From: Caprimulgus europaeus
Taxonomy: Eukaryota > Chordata > Aves > Caprimulgiformes > Caprimulgidae
Assembly: GCA_907165065.1 (NCBI GenBank)
Contig: OU015550.1
Span: 6,855,501 to 6,919,500, forward strand
DNA length: 64,000 nucleotides
Direction: 5' to 3'
Shown here: piece after piece, positions 63,061 to 64,000 of the stretch
Layout: the number at the start of each line of letters is the position of its first letter
Numbering within the stretch: position 1 is the stretch's first letter
Notes under the pieces: generated by a model
The model's input: only the letters and a program-made list of their open reading frames with translations
The model's database searches: none
Told to the model about the DNA's origin: nothing
Program-made: the position numbers and the translations under genes

Positions 63061-64000
63061 GCCCTGGACTTTTTCTGAGCAGATGCTCCTAATTGAGCTC
63101 CCCTGGAGCCTGCGGCCCTGGGCAGCTGGGGACAGCGCTGCCAGCAGCCTCGTCACAGGGACAGCAGTTTCCCCAGCTGGCAGCATCACTGTGGTGCCCC
63201 TGCCCTGCACGGAGCTGGGGCCTGTTCGCACAGATGCGGACGTGCCTGCCAGCAGCAACAGGCAGCCCGGCCTCGCTCCTCCGTGGGAATCTCCTTCCAC
63301 CTGCCACCGGCATCTGATCCCGTTTCCGCAGCAGCCGCCGTGCCCCGAGCAGCTCTGAGAAGCAGGGATGTGTGCGGCTGCCTCGGTGGGGAGCTGGGGT
63401 GTGCACGCCTTCCCCATGCAGCCCGGCTCGCCCGCTGCAGGCCCTGGCTGCTGCCCAGCCCCACTGCAGGCTGCCCGGGGAGGCTGGGGCTGGCCCAGGA
63501 CCGCAGGCGCTGCAAGTGCCAGCCCCGGCTTGCCCTGCTTGCGGGCACTGCTGAGCTGCAGATCCCAACCCGAGGGGAGAGCGGTGTTTTCTCCTGAGCC
63601 TGCTTGGGACGGAGCCTCTGGCAGCCCCACACCGGCGGGGCAGGCTGGGTTTGCCACTGGCTACCAGCACTGCCGCGGGCCAGGCCCTGCGCTGCAACAC
63701 CGAGGGATGGGTGCAGCCATGCCTGCAGGGCCACGGCCGGGAGTGTGGTGCCTGTGCCTGGCCCAGCCAGGGCCTGATGCGGTGGGCAGCCAGCCCCGGG
63801 CGCGCAGGGACATCCTGCAGGTGTGTCCCTTCCCGGCGGGATCAGGACCACGATGTGGCACCACGTGAACAGCATCACCGGCACCCGGGGCTCCCACCAC
63901 CGGCACAGAGACCCCTCAGGCCTCCCGGGAGCAGGCAAACGGCTTCTCACCGCACCCCGGGGTGCCTGTGGCCATCCTCGGGGGCTCGGCGTGGAGCTGT
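63061..64000. other. GC-rich gene-free end of the window
   Basis: Nothing recognised; open frames overlap on both strands. Confidence 0.45.

Noticed and set aside
1..64000. TAFA3, LRIG2 or other expected neighbours of SLC16A1; tRNA genes; CR1 LINE copies; CRISPR arrays
   Set aside because: I looked for TAFA-type cysteine exons such as one reading WWCQME, for tRNA B-box sequences and for the CR1 3' tail repeat, and found none. CRISPR arrays do not apply to this genome.

Overview
The window looks like nuclear DNA of a bird, probably from a small GC-rich chromosome. It holds one gene I can recognise: SLC16A1, which encodes monocarboxylate transporter 1 (MCT1), on the minus strand. The bird call rests on three things: a vertebrate MCT1 with canonical introns, overall high G+C broken by short A+T-rich blocks, and few interspersed repeats. 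I saw no recognisable LINE, SINE or LTR copy. The exact species cannot be read from the sequence.

Layout, read along the plus strand. Positions 1-31,100 are the 3' flank of SLC16A1, with no gene I can support. The first ~12 kb is moderately A+T-rich; after that GC-rich DNA alternates with 100-450 bp A+T-rich blocks full of homeodomain-type motifs that look like conserved non-coding elements. A small CpG-rich patch with a CTCF-like site lies at 23.4-23.75 kb. SLC16A1 runs from a poly(A) signal near 31.13 kb to a CpG-island promoter near 46-47.4 kb. Its four coding exons are 37,490-37,706 (coding part), 34,389-34,532, 32,988-33,851 and 32,390-32,667. Joined, they give 1,503 nt, a complete 500-residue protein with no frameshift. 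Intron 1, about 9 kb, separates the ATG exon from the promoter. Positions 47.4-64 kb are the 5' flank, again without recognisable exons, with minisatellites, CpG-rich stretches and more A+T-rich blocks.

The biology visible here is proton-coupled lactate, pyruvate and ketone-body transport, set in a non-coding landscape rich in candidate regulatory elements. Most long open frames in the window are by-products of high G+C (few stop codons) and often overlap on both strands. I found no new multi-gene system. The most interesting leads are non-coding: repeated same-orientation TGATTAAT motifs in the 3' flank, a POU/SOX motif cluster near 63 kb, a full CRE palindrome in intron 2, an E-box plus MEF2 pair near 11 kb, and a CpG-rich CTCF-like site near 23.6 kb. 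All motif calls are by eye and need an alignment to other birds.
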